Shown: in pieces, positions 1 to 7,222 of the stretch | Position numbering within the stretch: position 1 is the first letter of the stretch | Layout: the number at the start of each line of letters is the position of its first letter | NCBI GenBank assembly: GCA_003132085.1 | Contig: PKWO01000513.1 | Location: forward strand, 10,092 to 40,712 | Direction of reading: 5' to 3' | Length of the DNA stretch: 30,621 bases | From: Oxalobacteraceae bacterium | GTDB taxonomy: Bacteria > Pseudomonadota > Gammaproteobacteria > Burkholderiales > Burkholderiaceae_D | Translations under genes and position numbers: made by a program | Notes under the pieces: model-generated | Told to the model about the DNA's origin: nothing | The model's input: the letters and a program-made list of their open reading frames with translations, nothing else | The model's database searches: none

Positions 1-2
1 CG

Positions 3-110
3 TGCGCAAATATCGCGATGGATGTTCCGCTGAAAATTGACGGCATGTTTTCTGACGATTGCAAGGCCACGGCATGGAGTTGCGCTGCTGCAATACGGAA
101 TCGGAAATGA
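3..110 (+). CDS. C-terminal end of an unidentified gene (5' partial)
   Basis: The third forward frame is open from the left edge to a TGA at 108-110 and encodes about 35 residues containing DVPLKIDGMF and ending AAIRNRK. The stop overlaps the next gene's ATG in an ATGA, the same junction used by many gene pairs in this window, which suggests the end of a genuine upstream gene. I recognise no family. An internal ATG at 18 could start a very short protein, but a partial gene is more likely. Confidence 0.5.
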   Translation, partial: CANIAMDVPLKIDGMFSDDCKATAWSCAAAIRNRK

Positions 111-280
111 CCAAACCAAACCCAATGACCTGCTACTCATGCGCTCACAGCCAGCAAGCCCACAGGGTAAGCGACAACGAGCCAGTGCTGGTATGCGCGC
201 TGCGGGGGCAGATTGCCGATAAGCGGTGCGACAAATTCGAGTTTGAACCTGGATCGGACGAAGGGGAAAAAGATGCTTGA
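107..280 (+). CDS. Small Cys-rich protein (57 aa), unknown function
   Basis: I chose the ATG at 107 because it overlaps the upstream stop (ATGA); the open frame extends back to 59, but those codons look non-coding. The peptide begins MTKPNPMTCYSCAHS and has a CxxC pair followed by single Cys residues at VCALRG and KRCDKF, a four-Cys pattern typical of small zinc-binding phage proteins. The end is acidic (EFEPGSDEGEKDA). It belongs to a run of overlapping small genes upstream of the Q-like gene, where delayed-early accessory proteins usually lie. Function is not recognised. Confidence 0.6.
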   Translation: MTKPNPMTCYSCAHSQQAHRVSDNEPVLVCALRGQIADKRCDKFEFEPGSDEGEKDA

Positions 281-461
281 AACGCTATCAGAGCCAGCAC
301 GATATGCCGAAGTATTTTGCATATACGGCTCGCATTTTGTGGACAAATCGACGACGACCAAGAAAACGACAATCATGGCAGGCGGAAAGAAGTCATCACG
401 GTATATCTGCCCACGGTGCGCTGAGAAAGTCGATAAGGCAGAAGCGAAGCGTGGACTTTGA
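273..461 (+). CDS. Small protein with C-terminal CxxC (62 aa), unknown
   Basis: The ATG at 273 follows an AAGGGG ribosome binding site (261-266) and overlaps the previous stop by 8 bp. The product starts MLETLSEPARYAEVF and ends with RYICPRCAEKVDKAEAK, so a single CxxC knuckle is followed by a charged helix. A longer frame reaches 213 but would overlap the upstream gene by 68 bp, and the ribosome site argues for 273. It is probably an accessory protein of the delayed-early cluster. No family recognised. Confidence 0.6.
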   Translation: MLETLSEPARYAEVFCIYGSHFVDKSTTTKKTTIMAGGKKSSRYICPRCAEKVDKAEAKRGL

Positions 462-645
462 CCGGCATTGCTATTTCGACCCTTCTTTTCATGTAAAATA
501 TGAGAAAGAGCGGACGCCGTGCCTTACTTGTATCTACATAGCAAAGGCGTTTGACAAGTGGTTCTGTACCAAGGGACGCAAATTAAAATGGTGCCAGTTT
601 GGGAGAAAGGAACAAGATGGCCGAACCATTGACCGCAGCGAGTAA
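451..645 (+). CDS. Small Cys/His-rich protein (64 aa), GTG start
   Basis: The start is inferred to be the GTG at 451, overlapping the previous stop by 11 bp; the open frame runs back to 277, but upstream codons shadow the preceding gene. The peptide has Cys/His residues at RHCYFD, PCLTCIY, WFCTKG and KWCQFG, a plausible metal-binding arrangement, with a basic C-terminal half. It overlaps the next gene by 29 bp. The overlaps on both sides and the unusual start make this the least certain gene in the cluster. Function unknown. Confidence 0.5.
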   Translation: MDFDRHCYFDPSFHVKYEKERTPCLTCIYIAKAFDKWFCTKGRKLKWCQFGRKEQDGRTIDRSE

Positions 646-829
646 GAAGGCCGAAGCCGACCGGGCGTTCATCCTCAAGACGCTGGCAAACAATCCAGAA
701 CTCACAAAGCGCCATTTCTCGACCAGATGCGGACTATCCGCAAAGCTCATTGATCAGATCGAACAGGAAGGCGTGAAGTTCGGCGACCCTACTACATACC
801 AGCAAAATGCGAGGAAGTGGAAACTATGA
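617..829 (+). CDS. Small helical, possibly DNA-binding protein (70 aa)
   Basis: The ATG at 617 follows GGGAGAAAGG at 601-610, a good ribosome site, so the in-frame extension to 599 is not needed. The peptide (starting MAEPLTAASKKAEADRAF) is predicted helical; ILKTLANNPELTKRHFSTR followed by GLSAKLIDQI resembles a helix-turn-helix in spacing, but this is only an impression. Its stop overlaps the Q-like gene's ATG (ATGA at 826-829), so the two are probably translationally coupled. Function unknown. Confidence 0.7.
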   Translation: MAEPLTAASKKAEADRAFILKTLANNPELTKRHFSTRCGLSAKLIDQIEQEGVKFGDPTTYQQNARKWKL

Positions 830-1155
830 CCGATGACGACTTGCGATTTGAGCTTGGAGAATGGGCAATCTGGATGGGCGGCTACAACCCAAACATCGGA
901 TTTCCGTCACGAGTGCCAATCATATCAGGAGGCGGCGGATCGCCAACATTCGAGGAGCTGCTGGAGCATTCGGATGCGGTGAAGATGAAGGCCATTGACG
1001 CCAGCGTGGACAGCCTAGCGCCAGCGCAGAAGGCGGCAATTCATCGCAGATACGGAATCTGTGGCGTGTGGCGTTTCCCGCGTGACAACTATCAGCAGAT
1101 GCTCGACGCCGCCCATGATGCGCTGCACATAACTATGAGGCGCAAAGGGTATTGA
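826..1155 (+). CDS. Probable Q-type late antitermination protein (109 aa)
   Basis: Q-type proteins bind DNA at the late promoter and load onto RNA polymerase so that it reads through the terminator ahead of the late genes. The start at 826 is chosen for its ATGA overlap and the GAGGAAGTGG ribosome site just upstream. The sequence has an N-terminal ELGEWAIWMGG, a mid segment with AIDASVDSLAPAQ, then AAIHRRYGI and a C-terminal helix LDAAHDALHITMRRKGY. This layout recalls the short Phage_antitermQ family: a W..W start, and a YG motif before a terminal helix. Context is the best support: the stop codon lies inside the -35 of a strong promoter that faces an intrinsic terminator and then the packaging genes. 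The exact family is not proven. Confidence 0.7.
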   Translation: MTDDDLRFELGEWAIWMGGYNPNIGFPSRVPIISGGGGSPTFEELLEHSDAVKMKAIDASVDSLAPAQKAAIHRRYGICGVWRFPRDNYQQMLDAAHDALHITMRRKGY

Positions 1156-1180
1156 CAAGCGCATGATAACCCTATAGGAT
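1152..1180 (+). promoter_or_regulatory. Late promoter, pR'-like
   Basis: A consensus TTGACA at 1152-1157 is separated by exactly 17 bp from TAGGAT at 1175-1180 (4 of 6 match to TATAAT). The -35 includes the stop codon of the Q-like gene. The predicted start near 1187 would give a leader of about 60 nt ending at the 1222-1246 terminator. It is the best promoter I see in the window and lies at the start of the continuous rightward late gene block. Confidence 0.7.
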
Positions 1181-1221
1181 TCGCCTTGAAGTTCACCCCG
1201 CGACCCTGAAAGAAATGCAAC

Positions 1222-1246
1222 AGCCACCCATTCGGTGGCTTTTTTT
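1222..1246 (+). terminator. Intrinsic terminator, tR'-like
   Basis: AGCCACC (1222-1228) and GGTGGCT (1234-1240) form a perfect 7-bp stem with a 5-nt loop, followed at once by TTTTTT (1241-1246). It lies between the late promoter and the first late gene, so late expression would need read-through, consistent with Q-type control. Confidence 0.85.
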
Positions 1247-1251
1247 ACGCC

Positions 1252-1596
1252 ATGAGCAAAAGCAATTGGAGCAAACTTAGTCGGCATGAGCGAGGCCTTG
1301 GAAGTTCTTGGGATAGGATCAGGCTAATCGTGCTTAGACGTGACCAAGGCTTATGCCAGTGTGATCGGTGCCAAGGCGGAACTATCAGGCTAATGTTGGC
1401 GAATGAGGTGCACCACATAGTGGGCAGGGAATCAGGTAAGCGCAATGGATGGTCTCAGGCGCAGATAGACGCCTTGAGCAACCTCATGTCAGTGTCTCAT
1501 GACTGCCACAAGCGATTGGACGCAGCAGAGCAGGGCAAGACGTTCAAGCCCAAAGTGACGATTGGTGAGGACGGATGGCCAATTGATGCACCATGA
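1252..1596 (+). CDS. HNH endonuclease next to terminase (114 aa)
   Basis: HNH proteins beside the terminase genes are common in HK97-type cos phages, where several are required with terminase for specific DNA cleavage during packaging. The sequence has the expected order: WDRIRLIVLRRDQGLC, a CQCDRC zinc knuckle, NEVHHIVGR (first His pair), then LSNLMSVSHDCHKRLD (Asn and final His) and a short tail. The ATG at 1252 lies 6 nt after the terminator T-run. The only SD-like run nearby (GGTGG, 1234-1238) is inside the 3' arm of the terminator stem, so hairpin formation might also reduce translation (inference). Its length is typical of packaging HNH proteins. Confidence 0.9.
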   Translation: MSKSNWSKLSRHERGLGSSWDRIRLIVLRRDQGLCQCDRCQGGTIRLMLANEVHHIVGRESGKRNGWSQAQIDALSNLMSVSHDCHKRLDAAEQGKTFKPKVTIGEDGWPIDAP

Positions 1597-1701
1597 TGGG
1601 GCGGGGGAGGTAAATTTGTCTGGAGAGTTCGTGCAAAGGACCGTTGGGGAACCATTTAATCGCACAGTCAGGATAGAAAAACTGTTTTTGGGGAATTCGA
1701 C
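1597..1701 (+). other. Non-coding gap before terminase; candidate cos region
   Basis: No reading frame with a plausible start covers this 105-bp gap. It begins with the G-rich run GGGGCGGGGGAGG (1599-1611) right after the HNH stop and ends with the terminase small subunit ribosome site GGGG (1690-1693). In many HNH-containing HK97-like phages the cohesive-end site lies between the HNH and terminase genes. That position and the G-run make this a candidate, but no cut site can be defined from sequence alone. Confidence 0.35.
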
Positions 1702-2118
1702 ATGGCAGGACCAGGGAGGAAGCCAGCCAGTTTAAAAGTGGTTTCTGGTACGCAAAGGAAGGATAGGGAACAGGCAGCTATTGTTGACTTGCCGATCTTA
1801 TCTGAAGCCCCCCCTGCACCAGATTGGTTGCCCAATTCTCACGCCGTAAAAGAATGGGACAGGCTGGCACGAATCCTCACTGCCAACAAGATATTGACCG
1901 AGGGCGGGCTTTCGGCGCTTGGTATGCTATGCGCCCTTCATGGCAAGATCGTCCAGCTTTATGCTGCTGGCGAGGCTCCGACTGCGAGCATGGCCGGTAC
2001 GCTGCGCAACATGGAAAACGACTTTGGCCTAACGCCAGTCGCACAAGGCAAGGTGAAACCAGTTGGCGAAACCGACAAAGGGAACAAGTTCAAAGGAAAC
2101 GGTCATCGGACAGCGTGA
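1702..2118 (+). CDS. terS: Terminase small subunit, P27 family (138 aa)
   Basis: The small subunit recognises the packaging site and recruits the large subunit. The start MAGPGRKPASLKVVSGTQRKDRE is the basic, Gly/Lys-rich N-terminus typical of P27-type small terminases. APDWLPNSHAVKEWDRLA and a helical segment ending in MCALHGKIVQLY follow the family pattern. MENDFGLTPVAQGKV matches the conserved end region (FGLTP followed by a basic stretch). Length is normal. The ATG at 1702 has GGGG about 8 nt upstream. The 3' end overlaps the large subunit frame by 56 bp. Confidence 0.92.
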   Translation: MAGPGRKPASLKVVSGTQRKDREQAAIVDLPILSEAPPAPDWLPNSHAVKEWDRLARILTANKILTEGGLSALGMLCALHGKIVQLYAAGEAPTASMAGTLRNMENDFGLTPVAQGKVKPVGETDKGNKFKGNGHRTA

Positions 2119-3817
2119 TTTTGTCCAGATAGCCATCGACTACGCTCAGGCGGCGGTCGATGACAAGGATAGAAAGCGGTTCGGAAAGTGGGTGCGGCTG
2201 GCGTCAAAGAGGTTCCTTGCCGATCTGAAGCGGGCAAAGCAAAAAAACAACCCGTTCGTATTTGATGAGTGGCACGCCGTTGACGCCTGTGACTTCATCG
2301 AGAAATTACCACACGTCGAGGGGACATGGGATACGGAGTGCGTCGTCATGCATCCGTCGCATATCCTTTTCGTTGTCAACCTATTCGGATTTCGCAATAG
2401 GGACGGCACCAGGCGATTCACTACCGCGCTTTTCGCGGTTGCGCGGAAAAATGCCAAGTCGTTTTTGTGCTCAGCAATTCTGCTTTACTGTTTTTGCTGT
2501 GAGAAAGAGAACGGCCCGCAGGTAATCAGCGCGGCAACTACAGGGTCACAGGCGCGGATTGTGTTTAACGTCGCCAAGCGAATTGTAGAAAAAACTGCGG
2601 ACTTGCGAGAAGCATTCACGCTTGAGCCATTTGCGAATGCAATTGCACGGTATGAGGTGGGCGGAACATTCAAGCCGATCAACGCAAAGGCAAGCACTCA
2701 GGACGGTCTAAACCCGTCGCATTGTGGTATTGACGAGATACACGCGCACAAGACGCATGACCTGCTAAACGTGCTGAAATCGGCTGCTGGCGCGAGGCGC
2801 AACCCGCTATTTCTATACACGACGACCGAGGGTTACGAAAGCCCCGGCCCGTGGGGTGAGATTCGCCACTTTGCAAAGCAACTACTGGAAGGTGTTGTCG
2901 AAGCCGATCACTTTCTGGCGCTTTACTTCGCCGTTGACGACGAGAACAAGGCCGAAGGAATCACGGCTGACGAGGATTTTGACGAATCAAAGTGGATAAA
3001 AGCTAATCCGCTGATGGAAGTCAACCCGCTTCTGATGAAGGAAATCCGCAAGGAAGCCATTGAAGCCAAGCTGATGCCTGGTCGGCACGCAGAATTTAAG
3101 ATCAAGCGGCTAAACCGGCCAAGTTCGGCGGCTGGTGGATGGATAAACATCATCAAATGGAAGGCTTGCTCGGGGGAAGTTGATCTTGAGTGGTTGCGTC
3201 AATACCCATGCTGGGGCGGGCTTGACCTTGCGAGCACGCGAGATTTAACCTCGTTTCGTCTGGTGTGGGACGTTGATAGCATCTTGTATACGCATGGATG
3301 GCGATTTGTCCCTACCGCTGCCGTGCATGGCAGGACAGAGCGCGGGCTTGTTCCTTATCAGGCATGGGTGCAGGCCGGGAAATTGATACAATCCGGCGAC
3401 GAGGTGACTGATTACGATGCCATCGAGCAATGTATCCTTGATGCAAATCAGAATTTTGACTTGCAAATGATTGGATATGACGAGTGGAACGCCAAGCAAC
3501 TGACGCAAAAGTTGATCGCTGCTGATGTTCCGATGCAAGCGTTTATTCAGGGGCCTAAAAGTTATCACCCAGCCATGCAGGCGCTTGAAGCGGCTTATGT
3601 TGGTGGGAAATTGGCGCACGGTAACGATCCGGTGTTGAACTGGTGCGCTTCAAATTTGATCGCCAGGACAGACCAGAACATGAACACGGCACCAGACCGC
3701 AAGAAGGCACCAGAAAAAATAGATGATATGGTGGCTTTACTGATGGGTATCGGCGTCAAGTTGGGTACAGGAATAGAATCAAGCATTTACAACGAACAAG
3801 GAATTTACTCCGCATGA
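2063..3817 (+). CDS. terL: Terminase large subunit (584 aa)
   Basis: This is the ATP-driven packaging motor and nuclease. Visible motifs: the Walker A-like ARKNAKSFLCSA near residue 128; the Walker B-like GIDEIHAHK near residue 225 followed by a TTTEGYESPG coupling segment; and the start of the RNase H-like nuclease at WGGLDLASTRDLTSF, with a later acidic segment around MIGYDEWNA and a third at KIDDMVALLMG. This is the Terminase_1 pattern, and the length is normal. The assigned start is a TTG at 2063 with AAGGTG at 2050-2055. No ATG or GTG lies near the beginning in frame, so the precise start is uncertain. The stop overlaps the next gene's ATG (ATGA). Confidence 0.96.
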   Translation: MAKPTKGTSSKETVIGQRDFVQIAIDYAQAAVDDKDRKRFGKWVRLASKRFLADLKRAKQKNNPFVFDEWHAVDACDFIEKLPHVEGTWDTECVVMHPSHILFVVNLFGFRNRDGTRRFTTALFAVARKNAKSFLCSAILLYCFCCEKENGPQVISAATTGSQARIVFNVAKRIVEKTADLREAFTLEPFANAIARYEVGGTFKPINAKASTQDGLNPSHCGIDEIHAHKTHDLLNVLKSAAGARRNPLFLYTTTEGYESPGPWGEIRHFAKQLLEGVVEADHFLALYFAVDDENKAEGITADEDFDESKWIKANPLMEVNPLLMKEIRKEAIEAKLMPGRHAEFKIKRLNRPSSAAGGWINIIKWKACSGEVDLEWLRQYPCWGGLDLASTRDLTSFRLVWDVDSILYTHGWRFVPTAAVHGRTERGLVPYQAWVQAGKLIQSGDEVTDYDAIEQCILDANQNFDLQMIGYDEWNAKQLTQKLIAADVPMQAFIQGPKSYHPAMQALEAAYVGGKLAHGNDPVLNWCASNLIARTDQNMNTAPDRKKAPEKIDDMVALLMGIGVKLGTGIESSIYNEQGIYSA

Positions 3818-3978
3818 ACCTATCCAGCATAAAAGATGCCATGACTGCCGTGATTGACTCGCGGGACGTAATGGTGTTTGGTGGAATTGCGCTTGCTGGA
3901 TTCGGCTTCGGCCTGATATTTCCGCCAATCGGGCTGATATTTACAGGCTTGATGCTGACTTGGCTGGGGCTGCGCTAA
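3814..3978 (+). CDS. Small membrane protein between terminase and portal (54 aa)
   Basis: The ATG at 3814 overlaps the terminase stop, and the TAA at 3976-3978 abuts the portal GTG, so it fills the space exactly. After a polar start (MNLSSIKDAMTAVIDSRD) come two hydrophobic, Gly-rich stretches, VMVFGGIALAGFGFGLIF and PIGLIFTGLMLTWLGL, consistent with a two-segment membrane hairpin. Similar tiny hydrophobic proteins between TerL and portal are frequent in HK97-like phages; their role is not established. Confidence 0.75.
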   Translation: MNLSSIKDAMTAVIDSRDVMVFGGIALAGFGFGLIFPPIGLIFTGLMLTWLGLR

Positions 3979-5256
3979 GTGGGGATCATCAATAAACTGG
4001 AATTACGCGCAACTTCGGGGGTATTAGGCCCGCCGCGTGATCCAGTGATTGCTGCATGGTTCGGCGGTAGCTCAAACTCCGCGACGGGACTGTCTGTAAC
4101 CCCGGATAGCGCCATGCGCGTGACGGCTGTATACCGCGCCGTCAGCGTGCTTGCTCAGACCTATGCCAGCTTGCCGCTGGGCGTCTATCGCCAACTGGAC
4201 AACGGCGGCAAGGAAATGGACAGGAACCACCCGCTTTACCGGGTACTGTGCAAGACGCCGAATAAGTGGCAGACCAGTTTCGAGTTTCGGGAAATGATGA
4301 CCGGGCATTTCGCTCTTCGTGGGCGATGCTACGCGGAAATCATAAGCAGTGGCGGTCAGTCGGTAGCAGAGCTGGTGCCGTTGCATCCTGACCATATCCG
4401 GCCGTTCCGCGCCCCAGATGGGCGTATCGCGTTTGAATATTCGCCGGTTGATGGCCCGCGCAGGATCATCCTACAGAGCGAAATGCATTTTATGCACGGA
4501 CTCACCACCGGGCAGGACGGGATAACCCCCCTTTCCCCTATCGGAGAGTGCCGGGAGGCCGTTGGGCTGGCACTGGCGACCGAAGAACACGGCGCACGGC
4601 TGTTTGGAAACGGAACTAGGCTGGGCGGCGTCCTGAAAATGCCAGCAGGGAAATCGCTAAAAGATGACCCAAGCCGTCAAAGGATGCTGAAATCGTGGCG
4701 CGAGGCCCAAAGCGGACTACGAAACGTGGGGAAAACAGCCATCCTTGAGGACGGCCTTGAGTGGCAGTCTATGGGAATGACCAATGAGGACTCCCAATTT
4801 ATCGACTCTCGCACGATGCAAATCGCGGAAATAGCGCGTATTTTCGGTATTCCGCTGCATATGCTGGCCGATTTGTCGAATTCCACGAACAACAACATCG
4901 AGCATCAGGGGATGGAGTTCGTCACCCACACGATACGGCCCGGATCGGTACGCCGTGAGGAGGCAATGGAGCGTGACTTGCTCTATGGTGCGTCAGCCCT
5001 TACACATTGCATCTATTTCGACCTCGACGGGCTGATGCGCGGGGATTCTGCCGCTAGGGCTTCATTTAACAGCTCGATGCTACAAAACGGGGTGTTTAAC
5101 CGAAATGAGGTACGCATAACTGAGGGCATGAACCCGGTAAAAGAGCCGGCTATGGATGAATTCACCGTTCAAACCAACCTCGCTATGATCCAATTACTTG
5201 AGGCCATCACCAAAAATCAGCAACAACCAGCGCCAGCGCAGGGAGCCGCACCATGA
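3979..5256 (+). CDS. Portal protein, HK97 family (425 aa)
   Basis: The portal forms the dodecameric ring at the capsid vertex through which DNA enters and to which the connector binds. Family features: SAMRVTAVYRAVSVLAQTYASLPL near residue 40, HPLYRVLCKTPN, FREMMTGHFALRGRCYAEI, an LVPLHPDHIRPFR segment, and HGLTTGQDGITPLSPI. The region from about 270 (DSQFIDSRTMQIAEIARIFG, then IPLHMLADLSNSTNNNIEHQ) is the conserved stem/crown segment. The C-terminus is Gln/Pro/Ala-rich. Translation from GTG at 3979 directly follows the upstream TAA; GGCTGGGG lies upstream. The length is normal and the stop overlaps the protease gene. Confidence 0.96.
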   Translation: MGIINKLELRATSGVLGPPRDPVIAAWFGGSSNSATGLSVTPDSAMRVTAVYRAVSVLAQTYASLPLGVYRQLDNGGKEMDRNHPLYRVLCKTPNKWQTSFEFREMMTGHFALRGRCYAEIISSGGQSVAELVPLHPDHIRPFRAPDGRIAFEYSPVDGPRRIILQSEMHFMHGLTTGQDGITPLSPIGECREAVGLALATEEHGARLFGNGTRLGGVLKMPAGKSLKDDPSRQRMLKSWREAQSGLRNVGKTAILEDGLEWQSMGMTNEDSQFIDSRTMQIAEIARIFGIPLHMLADLSNSTNNNIEHQGMEFVTHTIRPGSVRREEAMERDLLYGASALTHCIYFDLDGLMRGDSAARASFNSSMLQNGVFNRNEVRITEGMNPVKEPAMDEFTVQTNLAMIQLLEAITKNQQQPAPAQGAAP

Positions 5257-5843
5257 AAGACAAAGAAACCAGATGTTTCACTATCGACGGCCTGAAAGTC
5301 GAAACCCGCGCCGACGGGAAGCGCACCATCCACGGCCATGCCGCTGTATTCAATTCGCTGAGTGAGGACTTGGGCGGATTCCGTGAAATGATCGCTCCCG
5401 GTAGCTTCATGGACGCCATCAAAACTGACGACGTGCGGGCGCTGTTCAATCATAACCCGGATTACGTGCTTGGTCGAAACATGGCTGGTACGTTGCGCAT
5501 GGTAGAGGACGTGCGCGGGCTGGCTATCGAGATAGACCCTCCTGATACACAAGTTTGCCGTGATCTGATGGTAAGCATGGAACGTGGGGATATTTCGCAG
5601 ATGAGCTTCGGCTTTTCTGTCCGCCCAAACGGGCAAAATTGGGGAACGGACGACGAAGGAAACGCCATTCGCACTTTGACCAGTCTCCGGCTGTTCGATG
5701 TTTCCCCTGTTACCTACCCGGCCTATACCGCTACGGATGTGGCCGTGCGCTCGCTGACCGAGTGGAAAACTGCAATCGAAACGCCACCTAATACCCAGTG
5801 GCAGAACTGCATCCGCCTCCGTCGTCTGGAACTCGCCATTTAG
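5253..5843 (+). CDS. HK97-type prohead protease (196 aa)
   Basis: This serine protease (U35/S78 type) matures the prohead by removing the scaffold-like N-terminal part of the capsid protein. Visible: HGHAAVFNSLSEDLGGFREMIAPGSF near residue 27, the catalytic-His segment ALFNHNPDYVLGR near residue 65, and the catalytic-Ser segment ISQMSFGFSVR near 113, then LFDVSPVTYPAYTATDVAVRSL, the conserved end of the fold. The ATG at 5253 overlaps the portal stop and is preceded by GGGAG. Gene order portal-protease-capsid is canonical. Confidence 0.96.
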   Translation: MKDKETRCFTIDGLKVETRADGKRTIHGHAAVFNSLSEDLGGFREMIAPGSFMDAIKTDDVRALFNHNPDYVLGRNMAGTLRMVEDVRGLAIEIDPPDTQVCRDLMVSMERGDISQMSFGFSVRPNGQNWGTDDEGNAIRTLTSLRLFDVSPVTYPAYTATDVAVRSLTEWKTAIETPPNTQWQNCIRLRRLELAI

Positions 5844-5870
5844 CAATAAATTTCCGGCACTCCGCTCAAG

Positions 5871-5910
5871 CCCCGGCAGCGGATGCCTTTTAAGGGTGTT
5901 CGCGCCGGGG
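5871..5910 (+). promoter_or_regulatory. Intergenic RNA hairpin upstream of the capsid gene
   Basis: CCCCGGC (5871-5877) pairs with GCCGGGG (5904-5910). After a bulged A, GCG (5879-5881) pairs with CGC (5901-5903), giving a 10-bp GC-rich stem and a 19-nt loop. It ends about 22 nt before the capsid ATG, just upstream of its ribosome site GAAGGAA. No T-run follows, so it is not a standard terminator; a role as an mRNA 5' stabiliser or processing site is inferred. Confidence 0.6.
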
Positions 5911-5931
5911 AAATTATAGAAGGAATCAACC

Positions 5932-7173
5932 ATGTCTCAAAAACTGAAAGAACTCCGCGACCAGCGCGGCAAGATGGTACACGATGCCCGTGAAATTCTG
6001 GATCGTGCAGAAACCGAAAAACGCGCCCTGACTGACGCCGAAGATGGCAAATACAAGGAACTGTTCGCAAAACAGGACGAACTCCGCTCAAGCATCGAGC
6101 GTGAAGAGCAACTTGCCGAGGCCGAGCGCACCGCCGCCGAGCAAACCCTGCGTAACAAGGACATGAAGAAAGGCGATCCGACTTCTGGTGACACCGAAAT
6201 TAGGGGCAAGCGCGACACCGACGAATACCGCGCCGCTTTCAGCAAGCTGCTGAGTCAAGGCGCACGCTCGCTTTCCGATTCCGAGACCCGAGCATTGCAG
6301 GCGGACAGCGACACCGCCGGCGGCTATACCAAAGCACCGCAGATGTTCGTCAGCCAGCTCATCAAAAACATTGACGACATGGTGTTCATTCGCCAACGTG
6401 CAACGAAATTCCGGCTCGAAAGTGCTGACAGCATGGGCGCTGCTTCGCTGGCTGCTGATCCGGCTGATTCCGATTGGACTTCTGAGCTTGCCACCGGCAG
6501 CGAAGATAGCACCATGGCTTTAGGCAAGCGCGAGCTGCACCCGCACCCGCTGGCAAAGCGCCTGAAGGTTTCCAACAAGCTGTTGCGCCTTGTGGCTAGC
6601 ACGGATGCGCTGGTGCGCGAACGTCTGGCCTATAAATTCGCCATTTCGCAAGAAAAAGCGTTCATGACTGGCTCCGGCGTCAATCAGCCGCTGGGAATTT
6701 TTACCGCTTCCGAAAACGGGATCACCACCGCACGAGACGTAGTTGGAGGTAATGCCGCAACCGCACCGACGATGGACGGCCTGATTTCGGCGAAATACAG
6801 CCTGAAAACGCCATACTGGAACAACGCCGACTGGATTTTCCACCGCGACACCATGGCTGTCGTCTCGAAGCTGAAAGACGGTGAAGGCCAATACCTGTGG
6901 CGCGAGTCTGTGCGCGATGGAGAGCCTGACCGCCTGCTGGGACGGCCTGTTATGATGAGCGAGTACGCGCCCAATACTCTGACGGCGAATCTGTACGTCG
7001 GCATGCTGGGCGACTTCTCGCACTACTGGATCGCGGATGCTCTCGACATGCAGGTACAGGTTCTCAAGGAACTGTATGCTGAAACCAACCAGACCGGCTA
7101 CATCGGAAGGCTGGAAACGGACGGCATGCCGGTTCTTCCTGAAGCCTTCGCCCGCGTCAAGCTGGGCGCGTAA
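5932..7173 (+). CDS. Major capsid protein, HK97 family (413 aa)
   Basis: This is the icosahedral shell subunit. Residues 1 to about 105 are a highly charged helical/coiled-coil delta domain (MSQKLKELRDQRGKMVHDA, DRAETEKRALTDAEDGKYKE), used as an internal scaffold and removed by the protease. The body starts around ALQADSDTAGGYTKAPQMFV, matching the usual post-cleavage HK97-fold start. WDDFRE-like elements are replaced by SDWTSELATGSED, followed by the conserved LHPHPLAKRLKVSNKLLRL and KAFMTGSGVNQPLGIF, and FHRDTMAVVSKLKDGEGQYLW near the end. The ATG at 5932 follows GAAGGAATCAACC. Length is typical for the family including the delta domain. Confidence 0.97.
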   Translation: MSQKLKELRDQRGKMVHDAREILDRAETEKRALTDAEDGKYKELFAKQDELRSSIEREEQLAEAERTAAEQTLRNKDMKKGDPTSGDTEIRGKRDTDEYRAAFSKLLSQGARSLSDSETRALQADSDTAGGYTKAPQMFVSQLIKNIDDMVFIRQRATKFRLESADSMGAASLAADPADSDWTSELATGSEDSTMALGKRELHPHPLAKRLKVSNKLLRLVASTDALVRERLAYKFAISQEKAFMTGSGVNQPLGIFTASENGITTARDVVGGNAATAPTMDGLISAKYSLKTPYWNNADWIFHRDTMAVVSKLKDGEGQYLWRESVRDGEPDRLLGRPVMMSEYAPNTLTANLYVGMLGDFSHYWIADALDMQVQVLKELYAETNQTGYIGRLETDGMPVLPEAFARVKLGA

Positions 7174-7180
7174 TCCAAAA

Positions 7181-7198
7181 GGGCGGTTTAGGCCGCCC
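7181..7198 (+). promoter_or_regulatory. Hairpin after the capsid gene (weak terminator or stabiliser)
   Basis: GGGCGG (7181-7186) and CCGCCC (7193-7198) form a 6-bp GC stem with a 6-nt loop, 8 nt after the capsid stop codon. It is followed by AATTAATC rather than a T-run, so strong termination is unlikely; protecting the abundant capsid message from 3' exonucleases is a more natural guess. Confidence 0.55.
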
Positions 7199-7222
7199 AA
7201 TTAATCTCCGAAAGGGAAAATC

